A stretch of 64,000 nucleotides of DNA, from NCBI RefSeq assembly GCF_009429125.1, contig NZ_CP045529.1, positions 1,550,001 through 1,614,000 of the forward strand. Direction: 5' to 3'. Source of the stretch: Luteimicrobium xylanilyticum. Lineage in GTDB: Bacteria; Actinomycetota; Actinomycetes; Actinomycetales; Cellulomonadaceae. Numbering within the stretch: position 1 is the first letter of the stretch; every line of letters begins with the position of its first letter. The notes under the pieces were generated by a model that did not search any database, was not told the origin of the DNA, and worked only from the letters and a program-made list of their open reading frames with translations. The translations under genes and the position numbers were made by a program. Below are positions 11,584-19,581 of this stretch, piece by piece.

Positions 11584-11943
11584 ATGCACACGCTCGACAG
11601 CGTCGACGCAGCCTCGCTGCGCAGCGACGTCCCGGAGTTCCGCGCCGGCGACACCCTCAAGGTCAACGTCAAGGTCGTCGAGGGCAACCGCTCCCGCGTC
11701 CAGGCGTTCCAGGGCGTCGTCATCGCCCGCCAGGGCGGAGGCGTCGGTGAGACGTTCACCGTCCGCAAGATCAGCTTCGGTGTCGGCGTGGAGCGCACGT
11801 TCCCCGTGCACTCCCCGCAGATCGACACCATCGAGGTCCTGACGCGCGGTGACGTGCGTCGCGCCAAGCTGTACTACCTGCGCAAGCTCCGCGGCAAGAA
11901 GGCCAAGATCAAGGAGAAGCGCGAGACCACGCCTTCGAAGTAA
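11584..11943 (+). CDS. rplS: 50S ribosomal protein L19
   Basis: L19 sits at the 30S-50S interface. The start is set at ATG 11584 ([15 protein letters not shown]), which follows CCAGGAGACC and matches the usual actinobacterial L19 beginning; a GTG 21 bp upstream is also in frame. The 119-aa product contains [16 protein letters not shown] and the conserved C-terminal [15 protein letters not shown] strong hairpin lies downstream, so rplS probably ends its own transcript. Confidence 0.97.
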   Translation: MHTLDSVDAASLRSDVPEFRAGDTLKVNVKVVEGNRSRVQAFQGVVIARQGGGVGETFTVRKISFGVGVERTFPVHSPQIDTIEVLTRGDVRRAKLYYLRKLRGKKAKIKEKRETTPSK

Positions 11944-11972
11944 GGCCCTCGCTGCACCCTGGCAACGCCTCA

Positions 11973-12007
11973 GACGGGCGGTCGTCCTCACCGGACGGCC
12001 GCCCGTC
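11973..12007. terminator. Hairpin terminator after rplS
   Basis: GACGGGCGG (11973-11981) pairs with CCGCCCGTC (11999-12007). An inner CGTC/GACG stem extends the structure around a short loop. It lies 30 bp after the rplS stop and before lepB, with no T-run. Confidence 0.65.
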
Positions 12008-12085
12008 GTGCGTCTTCCCGGCGGGCTGTGCCCGCCGTGCGAGCCGCGTTTCGTCGGTCCCAGGTGGAGGTGGCACAGTGGGCGC

Positions 12086-12898
12086 GTGAGCGCACCCACG
12101 TCGTCCGACGACGCCCAGCCCGCCGAGGGCCCCGACCTGACCGCCGCACCCCGGACGACCGGCCAGGGTGGCTCGGACGACGGCGCGGGGGCCGTCACTC
12201 ACCAGGGCGGCGCCGCGACCCGTCCGGCCCCGCGCCGGTCGTCGGTGCTGCGGGAGACCGCGATCATCGTCGTGGCCGCGCTCGTCCTCTCCTGGCTCAT
12301 CAAGACGTTCCTCGTCCAGGCGTTCTACATCCCCAGCGAGTCCATGGAGGACACGCTCCAGATCGGCGACCGGGTCATGGTGTCCCGGCTCGTCCCGTCG
12401 CACCTCGACGTGCACCGCGGCGACATCATCGTGTTCAAGGACCCGGGCCACTGGCTCCCGGAGCAGGAGAAGGCCGACCACGGGCCAGTCGGCAACGCCG
12501 TGGTCGACGCGCTGACGTTCGTGGGGCTGCGGCCCAACGACGCGGTCGGTCACCTCATCAAGCGGGTCATCGGGCTCCCGGGCGACACGGTCGCGTGCGC
12601 GGGCCCCGGCAAGCCCGTCACCGTGAACGGGGTGGCGATCTCCGAGCCCTACCTCAAGCCCGGGTCCGAGCCGAGCCAGGACGCGTTCAGCGAGAAGGTT
12701 CCGGCGGACATGCTGTTCGTCATGGGCGACAACCGGCAGGACTCCAGCGACTCGCGCTACAACACCGGCAAGCCGGGTGGCGGCTTCGTGCCGATGGACG
12801 ACGTCGTCGGCACGGCCTTCATCAAGGTCTGGCCGCTGTCCGACGCGGGGCTCCTGCGCAACCCCGGCGACACCTTCAAGGACGTGCCGAACCCGTGA
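12086..12898 (+). CDS. lepB: Signal peptidase I
   Basis: Type I signal peptidase cleaves Sec/Tat signal peptides on the outer face of the membrane. GTG 12086 gives a 270-aa protein with a disordered cytoplasmic N-terminus of about 55 residues, one membrane helix (about 57-77), then catalytic Ser86 in [10 protein letters not shown] and the general-base Lys159 in [13 protein letters not shown]. The [12 protein letters not shown] box is intact. GGTGGAGGTGG upstream supports the start. The stop overlaps the rnhB start by 4 bp. Confidence 0.96.
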   Translation: MSAPTSSDDAQPAEGPDLTAAPRTTGQGGSDDGAGAVTHQGGAATRPAPRRSSVLRETAIIVVAALVLSWLIKTFLVQAFYIPSESMEDTLQIGDRVMVSRLVPSHLDVHRGDIIVFKDPGHWLPEQEKADHGPVGNAVVDALTFVGLRPNDAVGHLIKRVIGLPGDTVACAGPGKPVTVNGVAISEPYLKPGSEPSQDAFSEKVPADMLFVMGDNRQDSSDSRYNTGKPGGGFVPMDDVVGTAFIKVWPLSDAGLLRNPGDTFKDVPNP

Positions 12899-13740
12899 CG
12901 ACGGTGCCGTCTCGACCCGTCCGGGCTTCCCGTACCGACCGGACGACCGCGCGTCGTCCGGCGGCCCGCGTGCGCACCGCGCACCTCAAGCGCGAGACGG
13001 CCTGGTTCGAGACGGGCGCGCGGACGGTCGCCGGCATGGACGAGGTGGGGCGCGGCGCGCTCGCCGGTCCGGTGACCGTCGGGGTGGTCGTGGTCGACGC
13101 GACGACGCGGCGTGCGCCACGCGGGCTGACCGACTCCAAGCTCCTCGCTCCCGCGCTGCGCGAGGAGATGGTGCCGAAGGTCCAGCGGTGGGGCGTCGCG
13201 TGGGCGGTCGGGCACGCGAGCAGCGCCGAGATCGACGACGTCGGGATCATCGGGGCGCTGCGGCTCGCGGGCAGGCGTGCCCTGGCGACCGTGGCGTCGA
13301 CGGGCGTCGAGGTCGATGCCGTCCTGCTCGACGGCTCGCACGACTGGCTCTCCGACCCGCAGCCGGACCTGCTCGACGTGCTCGAAGACCTCGAGCCCGA
13401 GGCCGACGCCGCTGCCGTCCCTGTCGCTCCCGGTGTCCGCGCCTACCGGCCGATCGACCCGGCGTCGCTCCCCGCCCCCGTGCCGTCGCTCGGGGTCCGG
13501 ACGCTCGTGAAGGCCGACGTGCAGTGCGCCTCGGTCGCCGCCGCGAGCGTCCTGGCGAAGTGCGAGCGCGACGCGCTCATGCGCGAGCTCGCCGTCGAGC
13601 ACCCCGCGTACGACTGGCACCAGAACAAGGGCTACGCGACCGCTGCGCACGTGCGGGCGCTCGGGGAGCACGGACCGAGCGTCCTGCACCGCACGAGCTG
13701 GAACCTGCCCGGGGCGGGCGCACGGCTCGATGGTCCATGA
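12895..13740 (+). CDS. rnhB: Ribonuclease HII
   Basis: RNase HII removes ribonucleotides from DNA. The 281-aa protein starts at GTG 12895, overlapping the lepB stop (GTGA). Catalytic acidic residues are seen in [13 protein letters not shown] (DE pair), LLDGS and [14 protein letters not shown]. The first about 40 residues are basic and not conserved, so an internal start is possible. An insertion of about 25 residues rich in Glu/Ala lies between LLDGS and VKAD, a common actinobacterial feature. Confidence 0.95.
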   Translation: MTTVPSRPVRASRTDRTTARRPAARVRTAHLKRETAWFETGARTVAGMDEVGRGALAGPVTVGVVVVDATTRRAPRGLTDSKLLAPALREEMVPKVQRWGVAWAVGHASSAEIDDVGIIGALRLAGRRALATVASTGVEVDAVLLDGSHDWLSDPQPDLLDVLEDLEPEADAAAVPVAPGVRAYRPIDPASLPAPVPSLGVRTLVKADVQCASVAAASVLAKCERDALMRELAVEHPAYDWHQNKGYATAAHVRALGEHGPSVLHRTSWNLPGAGARLDGP

Positions 13741-13747
13741 TGGACGC

Positions 13748-14047
13748 GTGAGTGCCGAGGACCTCGAGAACTACGAGACCGAGATGGAGCTCGCGCTCTA
13801 CCGCGAGTACAGGGACGTCGTCGGACTGTTCTCGTACGTGGTGGAGACCGAGCGACGCTTCTACCTGGCGAACCACGTCGACCTGCAGGTGCGGTCGGCC
13901 GCGGGGGAGGTCTACTTCGAGCTGCGGCTCGCGGACGCGTGGGTGTGGGACGTGTACCGGTCGGCACGCTTCGTGAAGTCGGTGCGCGTCGTGACGTTCA
14001 AGGACGTGAACGTCGAGGAGCTCGCGAAGGCCGAGCTGCAGCTCTAG
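13748..14047 (+). CDS. DUF2469 family protein
   Basis: A 99-aa acidic protein of the actinobacteria-specific DUF2469 family, whose role is unknown. The N-terminal SAEDLENYETEMELALYREY is the family hallmark and fixes the start at GTG 13748. Position between rnhB and yraN is conserved in actinobacteria. No catalytic motif is apparent. Confidence 0.92.
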   Translation: MSAEDLENYETEMELALYREYRDVVGLFSYVVETERRFYLANHVDLQVRSAAGEVYFELRLADAWVWDVYRSARFVKSVRVVTFKDVNVEELAKAELQL

Positions 14048-14179
14048 CCCGAGCGGCACGGTCGCGCGCCGCGTGGCCCACGCACAGGCGAGGCGCCGGC
14101 GGCGGCGTGCACACCGGCCGTACCGGCCTCCGCAGCGTCACCTGCTCGCCGGGCAGGGTGGCCCGCGGAGGTGAGGCCC

Positions 14180-14539
14180 ATGCGGGCGAAGGACGCGGTC
14201 GGGCGGTACGGCGAGAAGGTGGCGGCACGCCACGTGGAGGGGCGCGGCTGGCGGGTCGTGGATCGCAACTGGCGAGGACCGGGCGGCGAGCTCGACCTGG
14301 TGGCGTTCGACGGCGACGTGCTCGTGGTCGTCGAGGTCAAGACTCGTCGCGGTGTGGGTTTCGGCCACCCGGCCGAGGCGGTGACGCCCGTCAAGCTCGC
14401 TCGGCTGCGCCGGCTCACGGCGGGCTGGCTGACGGCGCATCCGGAGGTGCGCTACCGGTCGGTGCGGATCGACGTCGTCGCCGTCCAGCTCCCGCGCGCC
14501 GGGGCCGCGCGGATCGAGCACCTCGAGGACGTCGCGTGA
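14180..14539 (+). CDS. YraN family (UPF0102) nuclease-fold protein
   Basis: A 119-aa protein of the YraN/UPF0102 family with an endonuclease-like fold. Start ATG 14180 follows GCGGAGGTGAGG. Motifs: GRYGEKVAARHV, then GGELDLVAFDGDVLVVVEVKTR, which carries the E-LD...EVK pattern of PD-(D/E)XK nucleases. It normally stands directly before comM and dprA, as here: its stop overlaps the comM GTG. The 132-bp gap upstream (14048-14179) shows no gene. Confidence 0.93.
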   Translation: MRAKDAVGRYGEKVAARHVEGRGWRVVDRNWRGPGGELDLVAFDGDVLVVVEVKTRRGVGFGHPAEAVTPVKLARLRRLTAGWLTAHPEVRYRSVRIDVVAVQLPRAGAARIEHLEDVA

Positions 14540-14799
14540 GCCGGCTCGGGACGACGCGCGCGGTCGCGCTCGTCGGCCTCACCGGGCACGTCGTCGAGGT
14601 CCAGGCGCACCTCGCGGCGTCCGTGCCCGGGTTCACGCTCGTCGGCCTGCCCGACGCCGCCCTGAGCGAGTCGCGCGACCGGGTGCGGGCCGCGGTGACG
14701 TCGTCGGGCCTGGACTGGCCGAACAAGAAGATCACGGTCAACCTGTCGCCCGCGTCGCTTCCCAAGACGGGCTCGGGGTTCGATGTGTCAAGCATCTAG
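14536..14799 (+). pseudogene. comM: comM (YifB, Mg-chelatase-like AAA+ helicase), 5' fragment cut by the element
   Basis: ComM is a hexameric helicase that promotes branch migration during natural transformation; the family is also called YifB. This fragment starts at GTG 14536, overlapping the yraN stop, and encodes the N-terminal domain (VGLTGHVVEVQAHL, VGLPDAALSESRDRVRAA). The comM sequence ends in TGSGFDV at about 14786; the element then adds three codons and a TAG at 14797-14799, giving an 87-codon product. The missing part begins at 30129. Bases 14536-14786 plus 30129-31410 equal 1533 nt, an uninterrupted 510-aa frame. Confidence 0.93.
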
Positions 14800-14806
14800 A
14801 CTGACA
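14767..14806. other. attL: left attachment junction
   Basis: Left of the GT at 14785-14786 the sequence is comM; right of it is element DNA. Joining the element halves (30127-30128 side, then 14787 onward) gives an attP whose arms are pseudo-palindromic around GT: outward from the core both read GTCnAGnAnCnAG. The host halves (attB) also match at 8 of 15 positions as an inverted repeat. That symmetry supports GT as the crossover dinucleotide of a serine integrase. Confidence 0.7.
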
Positions 14807-14812
14807 AGCACT

Positions 14813-16210
14813 ATGAAGGCCGCGATCTACTGCCGAATCTCATCAGACCCAGAGGGTCGCGAGCTTGGCGTGCGCCGGCAAGAACAAGACTGCCGCGCGC
14901 TCGCCAAACGCCTTGGCCTCAAGGTGGGTGAAGTCTTCACCGAGAACGACGTCAGCGCCTCTACACGCTCGCGCAAGACGCGCCCACTCTTCGACGACAT
15001 GGTCCAGCGCGCGCGGGTGGGAGAGTTCGGCGCGATCCTCGCCTACTCCAACAGCCGTCTGACGCGACGCCCGCGCGAGTTCGAAGACCTGCTGGAACTC
15101 GCTGAGGCACACGGTGTTCGAATCGCCACCGTGGCATCGGGAGAGGCCGACCTTTCGACGGCTGACGGCCGAGCCATTGCACGGACGCTCGCGGCCTGGG
15201 ACGCAGCGGAGGCGGAGCGAACATCGGAGCGTGTCCGTCGCGCCAAGCTTCAGCGCGCCCAGGACGGCGGCTATCGAGGCGGACCACGCCCGTTCGGCTA
15301 CGAGTCAGACGGGGTGACCGTCATGCCTACGGAGGCCACCGCGCTGCTCGAGGCTGCCCGTGGGATCCTCGCCGGCAGATCTCTGGAAGGGCTCACGCGG
15401 GACCTCGCCGCTCAGGGCATCACGACGACGCAGAACCGCCCGATCGACGGCACGGCACTCCGGCGCATCCTCCAGCGACCGCGCAACGCCGGGCTCATCG
15501 AGGCACACGGGGAGATCGTCGGCCCCGCGTCCTGGCCCGCGATCATCCCCGAAGACGTCTGGCGCGGCGTCCTGGCCGTCCTGAGCGACCCGTCTCGCCG
15601 GACGACGCCAGGGCCGGAGCGGAAGTGGTTGGGGAGTGGCCTCTACCTCTGCGGCGTCTGCGACTCGACCCTCGTCGCGCACTCCGCGAGCCGTCAGCGT
15701 CAGAGCTACCGGTGCCGGGATCATCACGTGCACCGGACTGCCGCTGACGTCGACGACCTCGTCCTCGGCATCGTCGCCGGTGTCCTGCGACGGAGCGACC
15801 TGCACAAGATGCTCGCCCCGTCGGACGGCGGCCGGACTGAGTCGCTGCGGACCCGCTCAGAGGCGCTACGTGCCCGCCTGACGGCCTTTGAGGCGGACTA
15901 TGCCGCTGGGCACGTCACCGGCCGTCAGCTCGCCTCAGCGACCGCGCGCGTTCAGGCCGAGCTGGACGATGTCGCGGCCGAGATCGCGTCAACTATGCGA
16001 CGGACCGCCCTGGGCGATCTCGCAGACGCGGCGGATCCAGGCGCGGCATTCCTCGGCGCGAGCCTGGACCGCCAGCGCGCCATCGTCGATGCGCTCGCCG
16101 TCGTGAAGGTCTACCCGGGTCGCAAGGGGCGTCCATCGGGTTGGAAGCCCGGGATGGCGTACACGGATCTGGATAGCGTGAAGGTTGAGCCGAGGGGAGA
16201 GCACGGGTGA
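14813..16210 (+). CDS. int: Large serine recombinase (integrase) of the element
   Basis: Catalyses integration between attP and attB by the serine mechanism. The 465-aa protein starts at ATG 14813 only 27 bp from the core. Domains: resolvase catalytic domain (YCRIS with the nucleophile at Ser10, then YSNSRLTRRPREFEDL), the recombinase domain (RGGPRPFGY onward), and a zinc-ribbon/coiled-coil region starting at LYLCGVCDSTL with partner YRC. It is somewhat shorter than phiC31 integrase but of usual size for mycobacteriophage-type enzymes. The frame is open 30 bp upstream, across the comM stop, but this ATG gives the canonical N-terminus. Confidence 0.95.
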   Translation: MKAAIYCRISSDPEGRELGVRRQEQDCRALAKRLGLKVGEVFTENDVSASTRSRKTRPLFDDMVQRARVGEFGAILAYSNSRLTRRPREFEDLLELAEAHGVRIATVASGEADLSTADGRAIARTLAAWDAAEAERTSERVRRAKLQRAQDGGYRGGPRPFGYESDGVTVMPTEATALLEAARGILAGRSLEGLTRDLAAQGITTTQNRPIDGTALRRILQRPRNAGLIEAHGEIVGPASWPAIIPEDVWRGVLAVLSDPSRRTTPGPERKWLGSGLYLCGVCDSTLVAHSASRQRQSYRCRDHHVHRTAADVDDLVLGIVAGVLRRSDLHKMLAPSDGGRTESLRTRSEALRARLTAFEADYAAGHVTGRQLASATARVQAELDDVAAEIASTMRRTALGDLADAADPGAAFLGASLDRQRAIVDALAVVKVYPGRKGRPSGWKPGMAYTDLDSVKVEPRGEHG

Positions 16211-16632
16211 CACACGGGGGAGAAGGTTCGAAGCCGACGCGTCGACCTCACCGACGCCAGGAATTCATACGAGATCCGCTCGCGAACCCGGAAGCGCTCG
16301 AGGCTCGGGCACAGGGGCTATATGACCCGCGGAAGGTCTCTGGCCGGAGAATCCGGGTCCTCGTCCGATTCCACTGCGTCCGATGCTCGGCGCGGCTGGG
16401 CGAGCTAGTCCAGTTTGAGCAGCGCGACCTCTGGCACTCGCTCCGCGAAGAGCAGTGGACTCAGGAGCCATCGGGGCTCAAGTGCCAGAAGTGCTATGGA
16501 CCGTTCGAGCCATTCGGCGTCGACCTCGACGCGATTGCGAAGAGGGCCGAAGCGGCGCGGACTGACGGACGTGCCCGCTCGCTGGGCCTGGGCGACATGC
16601 CGGAGTCGCTAGGCCGTGGCCCGTCGCACTAG
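16207..16632 (+). CDS. Zinc-ribbon-like protein of unknown function
   Basis: A 141-aa protein whose GTG start overlaps the integrase stop (GTGA), so it is probably co-translated. Two CxxC pairs, HCVRCSARL and KCQKCYGPF, about 40 residues apart suggest a zinc-binding fold. The N-terminus is basic. I recognise no family. Coupling to the integrase suggests a role in recombination or its control, but this is inference only. Confidence 0.65.
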   Translation: MTHGGEGSKPTRRPHRRQEFIRDPLANPEALEARAQGLYDPRKVSGRRIRVLVRFHCVRCSARLGELVQFEQRDLWHSLREEQWTQEPSGLKCQKCYGPFEPFGVDLDAIAKRAEAARTDGRARSLGLGDMPESLGRGPSH

Positions 16633-16733
16633 GCGGTCTGCTACGCTATGTAGTAGCCATCCGGTGATGCTGCGGCACCATCCGGAAACGAATTCGAGGG
16701 GCGCTCGACAACTTCGCTTTTGCGGAGGTTCGA

Positions 16734-16958
16734 GTGTCCCTCGATTCGTATTCGTGGACCCATGAGCGAGCGCGTGTCGCCTCGCTAAGCCGCTCCCGAA
16801 CTCCTGACGACCCTGAGCTGGTCGACGCACGGCGCAACCTGCGTGCCGAAAGACTGGCCGAGCATGTCGCCCGTGTCGTCGCCGAGTGGCCGCCACTGAC
16901 GACGGACCAACTCGACCGGATAGCCGGTCTGCTGCGGGGCGGTGGGGCCGTTGCCTAG
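16734..16958 (+). CDS. Small unknown protein
   Basis: A 74-aa Arg/Leu/Glu-rich, probably helical protein starting at GTG 16734. A TTGCGGAGGTTCGA sequence upstream contains a good GGAGG ribosome site. The C-terminal segment TTDQLDRIAGLLRGG resembles short proteins often found in actinobacterial mobile elements. The preceding 101-bp gap holds CTACGCTATGTAG, a promoter-like or operator-like small palindrome. Function unknown. Confidence 0.55.
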   Translation: MSLDSYSWTHERARVASLSRSRTPDDPELVDARRNLRAERLAEHVARVVAEWPPLTTDQLDRIAGLLRGGGAVA

Positions 16959-17340
16959 CCTCGCTCTCTCCGGACTCATCCCCGGGCGCCACGAGACGGG
17001 AGGCCGGCCAGAGGACACGCTGACGGCGAACCTCGTCTCTGCCGGTCTCAACCCTGCGAAGGCGCGCAAGATCGCCCGGCGAGCACTCAGGACCCCGGAC
17101 CCCACCGGCACGGCCGCGGACCTCCTCGAGCAGGCGCGCTTCTACCGAGAAGCCCATGCGTTCGTCCTCGCCCGGGGAATCTCTGCCCGCGACGCCCACC
17201 GGATGACGGCACGTGCGATCGCGGCTCACGGGGTCCTCACTGCCGACCTGGAACACGGGCGCACCCTCGACCACACCGACAGAACCGGCGAGACCGCTGC
17301 CTGGAACGTCGACGTTCAGCGTGCGAGCGGTGGTCGGTGA
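16942..17340 (+). CDS. Unknown protein, upstream of the initiator-like gene
   Basis: A protein of 129-132 aa; the start is either GTG 16942 or TTG 16951, both overlapping the gene before. It is Ala- and Arg-rich with two helical blocks, NPAKARKIARRALR and GISARDAHRMTARAIAAHG, which look alike and could be repeated DNA- or protein-binding helices. Its stop (TGA 17338-17340) overlaps the ATG of the initiator-like gene by one base. No family recognised. Confidence 0.6.
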   Translation: MGPLPSLALSGLIPGRHETGGRPEDTLTANLVSAGLNPAKARKIARRALRTPDPTGTAADLLEQARFYREAHAFVLARGISARDAHRMTARAIAAHGVLTADLEHGRTLDHTDRTGETAAWNVDVQRASGGR

Positions 17341-17675
17341 TGGGAGCGCGCCTTCTCGTCGAGGTCTCCAAGTTCCTGACCGACGGCCCCACCCTCGAGC
17401 CCGCCGAACGTCTCGTACTCCTGGCTGTTGCAGACCGCGCAAGTGAGAAGAAGCACGGGAGGTGGAACGCGCGCCAGTGCTACTGGTCTGCCGAAGCCCT
17501 CGCCGGCTATGTCGGTGTCTCACCCCGTTCGCTCAGTCGCATCTACCGCCAGCTCGCGGCCGTGGGTCTCGAGGTCCGTGTTCCCATTGGCGTCGACCGA
17601 CGGGGGCACCTGCGCTTCACTCAACCCGGCCGAGCGACGACGTTCGAGCTGCCCGACCTCGCCGCCTACTCCGGT

Positions 17676-17788
17676 GAATGGTGCGCGCCCACGCGCACCG
17701 AATGCCGCGCGCCAGAGCGCACCGAATCCGAGGAATGGTGCGCGCCTGAGCGCGGAATGGTGCGCGAATCCAGCAAGAATGGTGCGCG
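17676..17788 (+). repeat. Five iteron-like repeats inside the initiator-like gene (candidate origin)
   Basis: GAATGGTGCGCG occurs exactly at 17676-17687, 17733-17744, 17755-17766 and 17777-17788; a variant GAATGCCGCGCG is at 17700-17711. Spacings are 24, 33, 22 and 22 bp, so copies fall close to the same face of the helix. Copies at 22-bp spacing are in different reading frames (EWCA, GMVR, NGAR), so the repeat is conserved as DNA, not as peptide. In several copies the motif continues into an inverted half (GTGCGCG...CGCGCAC). The layout resembles the lambda origin within gene O. Confidence 0.75.
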
Positions 17789-17811
17789 CCCACGCGCACT
17801 CCAACCTGTAA

Positions 17812-18766
17812 GAGCGTTATTCAGCGGCTGTGGTCGGGTCGTGTGGCTGCTGGCGCCTGACCTGCGTCGGTGCTGGTCAGGGTCAAGTTCAGGCAAGTAG
17901 CGCAACGGTCCTCGCGTCCGGTTTGATCCAGGTTGTCTACGCCAGGATCGAGCACGAACGAAGGACCGATGCGCTACCACTCTACGTGCGGGCTGACCCC
18001 CGCCCAGACGACCGAGCTGATCGCCCGCGCCTGGCAGGTCCACACCGGCCGACCCCGACCCGAGCGGTACGAGTTCGAGCTCGGGTTCGGACGCGCCGTC
18101 ACGATGATCCTGATCAAGGTGCGTCACAACCTGGCCCAACAGCTGACCGGGGACCTGTTCGGGATCGCCCAGCCCACCGTCTCGCGGATCTGGCGGTACC
18201 TGATGCCGATCATCGGGCAGGTCACCGCGATGGACCGTCGACACCTGCGCGACGCCCTCGAACGCGGCACGGTCTTGATCGACGGCACCCCGATCCCTAC
18301 CGGAAACAGGGCCGGCACCGGCACGACCAACTTCAACGCGAAGCACCGCAAGCAGGCCCTCGGCGTCCAGGTCGCCGCGTTCTTCGACGGCACCCTGGCC
18401 GACGTCTCGGCCCCCGTGCCCGGATCACGGCACGACTCCCGCGCCCTGGACGAGGTCGGCTGGGCCGAACAGATCACCGCCGCCCGCACGCGCCGCACGG
18501 TCGCGGTCCTGGCCGACACCGCCTACGTCAAGCACACCCGCCTGACCCCGCGCCGCAAGACCAGGGGCGCGCCCCGCACCGACGCGGACCGCGAGCACAA
18601 CCGTCACATCTCGTCCCTGCGCGCCCCGGTCGAACGCACCATCGCGCTGCTCAAACAGTGGAAGACCCTGTCCGCCGGCTACCGCGGACGCCTGACCGAA
18701 CTACCAAGCGTGATCCACATGATCGTCAACCTCGAGTTCTACCGCCAAGCCACGTGAATAACGCTC
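17812..18766 (+). mobile_element. IS5-family insertion sequence, 955 bp
   Basis: Terminal inverted repeats GAGCGTTATTCA (17812-17823) and its exact complement TGAATAACGCTC (18755-18766). Flanked by a 3-bp target duplication TAA at 17809-17811 and 18767-18769. One transposase gene fills the element. A 3-bp TNA-type duplication is reported for some IS5-family subgroups, but the subgroup is not resolved here. It lies 23 bp after the last iteron. Confidence 0.93.
17969..18757 (+). CDS. IS5-family DDE transposase
   Basis: A 262-aa transposase starting at ATG 17969 (an in-frame TTG lies 36 bp upstream). An N-terminal HTH region (LTGDLFGIAQPTVSRIW) precedes the DDE domain of the DDE_Tnp_4 type: the first Asp in VLIDGTPIPTG, the second in AVLADTAYVK, and Glu in APVERTIALLK. 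The stop TGA (18755-18757) lies inside the right terminal repeat. It appears full length, so the IS may still be mobile. Confidence 0.93.
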   Translation: MRYHSTCGLTPAQTTELIARAWQVHTGRPRPERYEFELGFGRAVTMILIKVRHNLAQQLTGDLFGIAQPTVSRIWRYLMPIIGQVTAMDRRHLRDALERGTVLIDGTPIPTGNRAGTGTTNFNAKHRKQALGVQVAAFFDGTLADVSAPVPGSRHDSRALDEVGWAEQITAARTRRTVAVLADTAYVKHTRLTPRRKTRGAPRTDADREHNRHISSLRAPVERTIALLKQWKTLSAGYRGRLTELPSVIHMIVNLEFYRQAT

Positions 18767-18974
18767 TAAGAGACCCTGTTAGTGATCCAGTCATCTCGCC
18801 TGAGGTGAGTAAGTCACCTGAGCAGAGGCTCGCCGACTACGAAGACGCGATGAAGTCCGCAGTCGCCAAGTTCGGCCTCGAGGCCACCCAGCGCCGCGTG
18901 AACGCGGCGCAGGTGGCAGATCCCGACCTCTCGGCCGTCGACGCCGTGATCAACCTCGCGAAGGAGCCGGACTG

Positions 18975-19208
18975 ATGCCCACCACCAAGCCGTTCGCCCC
19001 GAGCTGCATCTACGAGGAGTACGTCGCGCTCGAGATCCGGCGGCGGGGCGCAGCGGCGACCTGGCCCGTCATGTACGCGGCCGTTCTCCGCGCTGCCGAA
19101 CTGCTCGAGGTGTCGGGAGACGGCGACCCCTTCGCGGCGGTCGAGCTGGCCGTCGACATGGCCGTGCGCGTCTGCGAGGACCACGAGAGGGAAGGGCGGT
19201 TGTTCTGA
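18975..19208 (+). CDS. Small unknown protein
   Basis: A 77-aa protein whose ATG overlaps the stop of the split initiator gene by one base (TGATG). It is helical and acidic toward the C-terminus (VELAVDMAVRVCEDHE). First of a tightly overlapping chain of small genes (18975, 19208, 19342, 19578) that resembles a phage early operon. No family recognised. Confidence 0.6.
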   Translation: MPTTKPFAPSCIYEEYVALEIRRRGAAATWPVMYAAVLRAAELLEVSGDGDPFAAVELAVDMAVRVCEDHEREGRLF

Positions 19209-19345
19209 TGGGCGCTCACACCCTCGCCATGTGCCGGTGCGGCCACGTCCTGCGCCTGCACGCCGAACGCTGGTGGATCGGCCCGGGCGAGCACTGCCAC
19301 GCAACGGGCTGCACCTGTGACGACTTCGAGGAGGCGCAGGCATGA
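19208..19345 (+). CDS. 45-aa Cys/His-rich small protein
   Basis: Starts at an ATG sharing one base with the previous stop and ends at TGA 19343-19345, overlapping the next ATG. Composition is striking: MCRCGHVLRLH, then GEHCHATGCTCDDF, with five Cys and four His in 45 residues, suggesting a zinc-binding mini-protein. Overlap with both neighbours supports that it is translated. Confidence 0.6.
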   Translation: MGAHTLAMCRCGHVLRLHAERWWIGPGEHCHATGCTCDDFEEAQA

Positions 19346-19581
19346 GACACCACAGCCGAACCCTGCGCCACGCACCGACCACCCAACCCGAGATCACTCT
19401 CAGCGAGCCCCAGGCGGTCGACGTCGACCCGACGCCAGCACCGGCCGACCTCCCGCACCGAGGCGACTGCACGCGCCCCGTCATCATCCGCATCGAGCCC
19501 ATGCGCGGATGGCAGGTCACACGATGCCGATCATGCGGCGCGGCGACCGCGGCGCGTCGGACGTCTCGAGATTCCACGTGA
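19342..19581 (+). CDS. Small unknown protein with CxxC pair
   Basis: A 79-aa protein, His/Pro/Thr-rich in its first half, with a C-terminal TRCRSCGAATAARR that could be half of a zinc site. Start overlaps the 45-aa gene (ATGA) and stop overlaps the next gene (GTGA). No family recognised. Confidence 0.55.
   Translation: MRHHSRTLRHAPTTQPEITLSEPQAVDVDPTPAPADLPHRGDCTRPVIIRIEPMRGWQVTRCRSCGAATAARRTSRDST

Larger units (their letters stand above)
17340..18975 (+). pseudogene. Winged-helix replication-initiator-like gene split by an IS
   Basis: The original gene is 17340-17811 joined to 18770-18975: 678 nt, 225 aa, in frame, after removing the IS and one TAA copy. The N-terminus (LTDGPTLEPAERLVLLAVADRA, then YWSAEALAGYVGVSPRSLSRIYRQLAAVGL) is a winged-helix domain like phage replisome-organiser proteins. 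The middle carries five iteron-like repeats at DNA level. The C-terminal part (QRLADYEDAMKSAVAKFGLEATQRR) is helical. With the IS present, the frame reads into IS DNA and stops at 17900 (186 aa). Function as a lambda-O-like initiator is inferred from domain type plus iterons. Confidence 0.75.
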
